Source of the DNA: UBA5266 sp002411545
GTDB lineage: Bacteria; Bacteroidota; Bacteroidia; Bacteroidales; WCHB1-69
Direction: 5' to 3'
Assembly (NCBI GenBank): GCA_028693085.1
Contig: JAQUWC010000010.1
Span: 1-44,295, forward strand
DNA length: 44,295 nucleotides
Shown here piece after piece: positions 44,114-44,295 of the stretch. The translations under genes and the position numbers were made by a program. How positions within the stretch are numbered: position 1 is the stretch's first letter; each line of letters begins with the position of its first letter. The notes beneath the pieces are model-generated. The model was not told the origin of the DNA. It did no database searches and worked only from the letters and a program-made list of their open reading frames with translations.

Positions 44114-44295
44114 TTACAAGATAGCTTTTCGTATTTTAACCAATTTTTCAAGCAACGATTCCAATGTATGGAGAGGCAACATGGTCGTTTTATCGGAAAG
44201 AGCTTCGTTTGGATTGGGATGGGTTTCAAGGAAAATACCGTCAAAACCCGCAGCTACACCTGCTTTGGCAAGAGTTTCTATATGAGAACGTTTCC
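44114..44295 (-). CDS. kdsA: 3-deoxy-8-phosphooctulonate synthase, C-terminal part
   Basis: The minus strand is open from the window edge to a TAA at 44114-44116. The last 60 codons read KRSHIETLAKAGVAAGFDGI, FLETHPNPNEALSDK, TTMLPLHTLESLLEKLVKI, then RKAIL. The ETHPNPNEALSDK segment is a hallmark of KdsA, which joins arabinose 5-phosphate and phosphoenolpyruvate to make KDO 8-phosphate for lipopolysaccharide. The N-terminal three quarters lie outside the window. Confidence 0.85.
   Translation of the reverse strand, partial: KRSHIETLAKAGVAAGFDGIFLETHPNPNEALSDKTTMLPLHTLESLLEKLVKIRKAIL

Noticed and set aside
1..44295. CRISPR array, prophage, insertion sequence or defence island
   Set aside because: No regularly spaced repeats, transposase, integrase, capsid or Cas-like proteins are visible on either strand apart from the decayed fragment near 29.5 kb.

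Overview
The window looks like a chromosomal segment of a low-GC member of the Bacteroidota, most likely order Bacteroidales. Evidence: two proteins with type IX secretion (T9SS) C-terminal sorting domains, a Bacteroidota-type LptE, a fused FtcD, a fused RibBA, an NagZ-type glycosidase fused to a beta-lactamase-type domain, an RNase Y, and the repeated occurrence of the Bacteroidota -7 promoter element (TAnnTTTG) upstream of genes and tRNAs. The content is mostly core genome. I do not see a CRISPR array, phage, intact transposon or defence island.

Layout. 1-5.7 kb: tRNA-Cys, an Skp/OmpH chaperone, an MbnP-like lipoprotein, then a co-directional run of sigma-54-type regulator, lptE, a TPR protein, secG, tsaD and a HAD phosphatase. 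6.4-16.3 kb (minus strand): MmcQ/YjbR protein, O-methyltransferase, ribBA, corA, a secreted transglutaminase-like T9SS protein and dnaE. A 320-bp repeat-containing gap lies between the last two. 16.6-25.2 kb (plus): ftcD, a TlpA-like thioredoxin, dxs, the B12-dependent ribonucleotide reductase nrdJ and a hotdog thioesterase. 25.2-27 kb: recJ (minus). 27.2-29.1 kb: two proteins of unknown function. 29.2-30.6 kb: a CAU tRNA followed by about 600 bp of decayed DNA holding a broken AlbA_2/ATP-binding-type gene fragment, then an orphan lipoprotein. 30.6-38.1 kb (minus): a T9SS adhesin-like protein, then patatin/barrel - GH3/beta-lactamase - rlmH in transcription order patatin first. 38.4-40.8 kb (plus): coiled-coil protein, zapA, a strong 6S RNA candidate, rny. 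40.9-41.1 kb: two tandem tRNA-Arg genes (ACG and TCG). 41.1-44.3 kb: a CvfB-like S1 protein, a TonB-dependent receptor, and the C-terminal end of kdsA.

How the parts fit: envelope biogenesis (Skp, LptE, SecG, patatin/barrel, KdsA), secreted T9SS cargo, RNA metabolism (RNase Y, 6S RNA, RlmH, TsaD, tRNAs), replication and repair (DnaE, RecJ, NrdJ), division (ZapA) and cofactors (RibBA, Dxs). NrdJ needs adenosylcobalamin, so the TonB receptor at the right end, which resembles BtuB-type receptors, is a plausible partner, but this is inference. Genes are tightly packed, with several convergent overlaps. The most interesting non-coding items are the 6S RNA candidate, the A-B-hairpins-B-A repeat between dnaE and the transglutaminase gene, the duplicated tRNA-Arg pair with a hairpin between them, and the decayed insertion next to the CAU tRNA.
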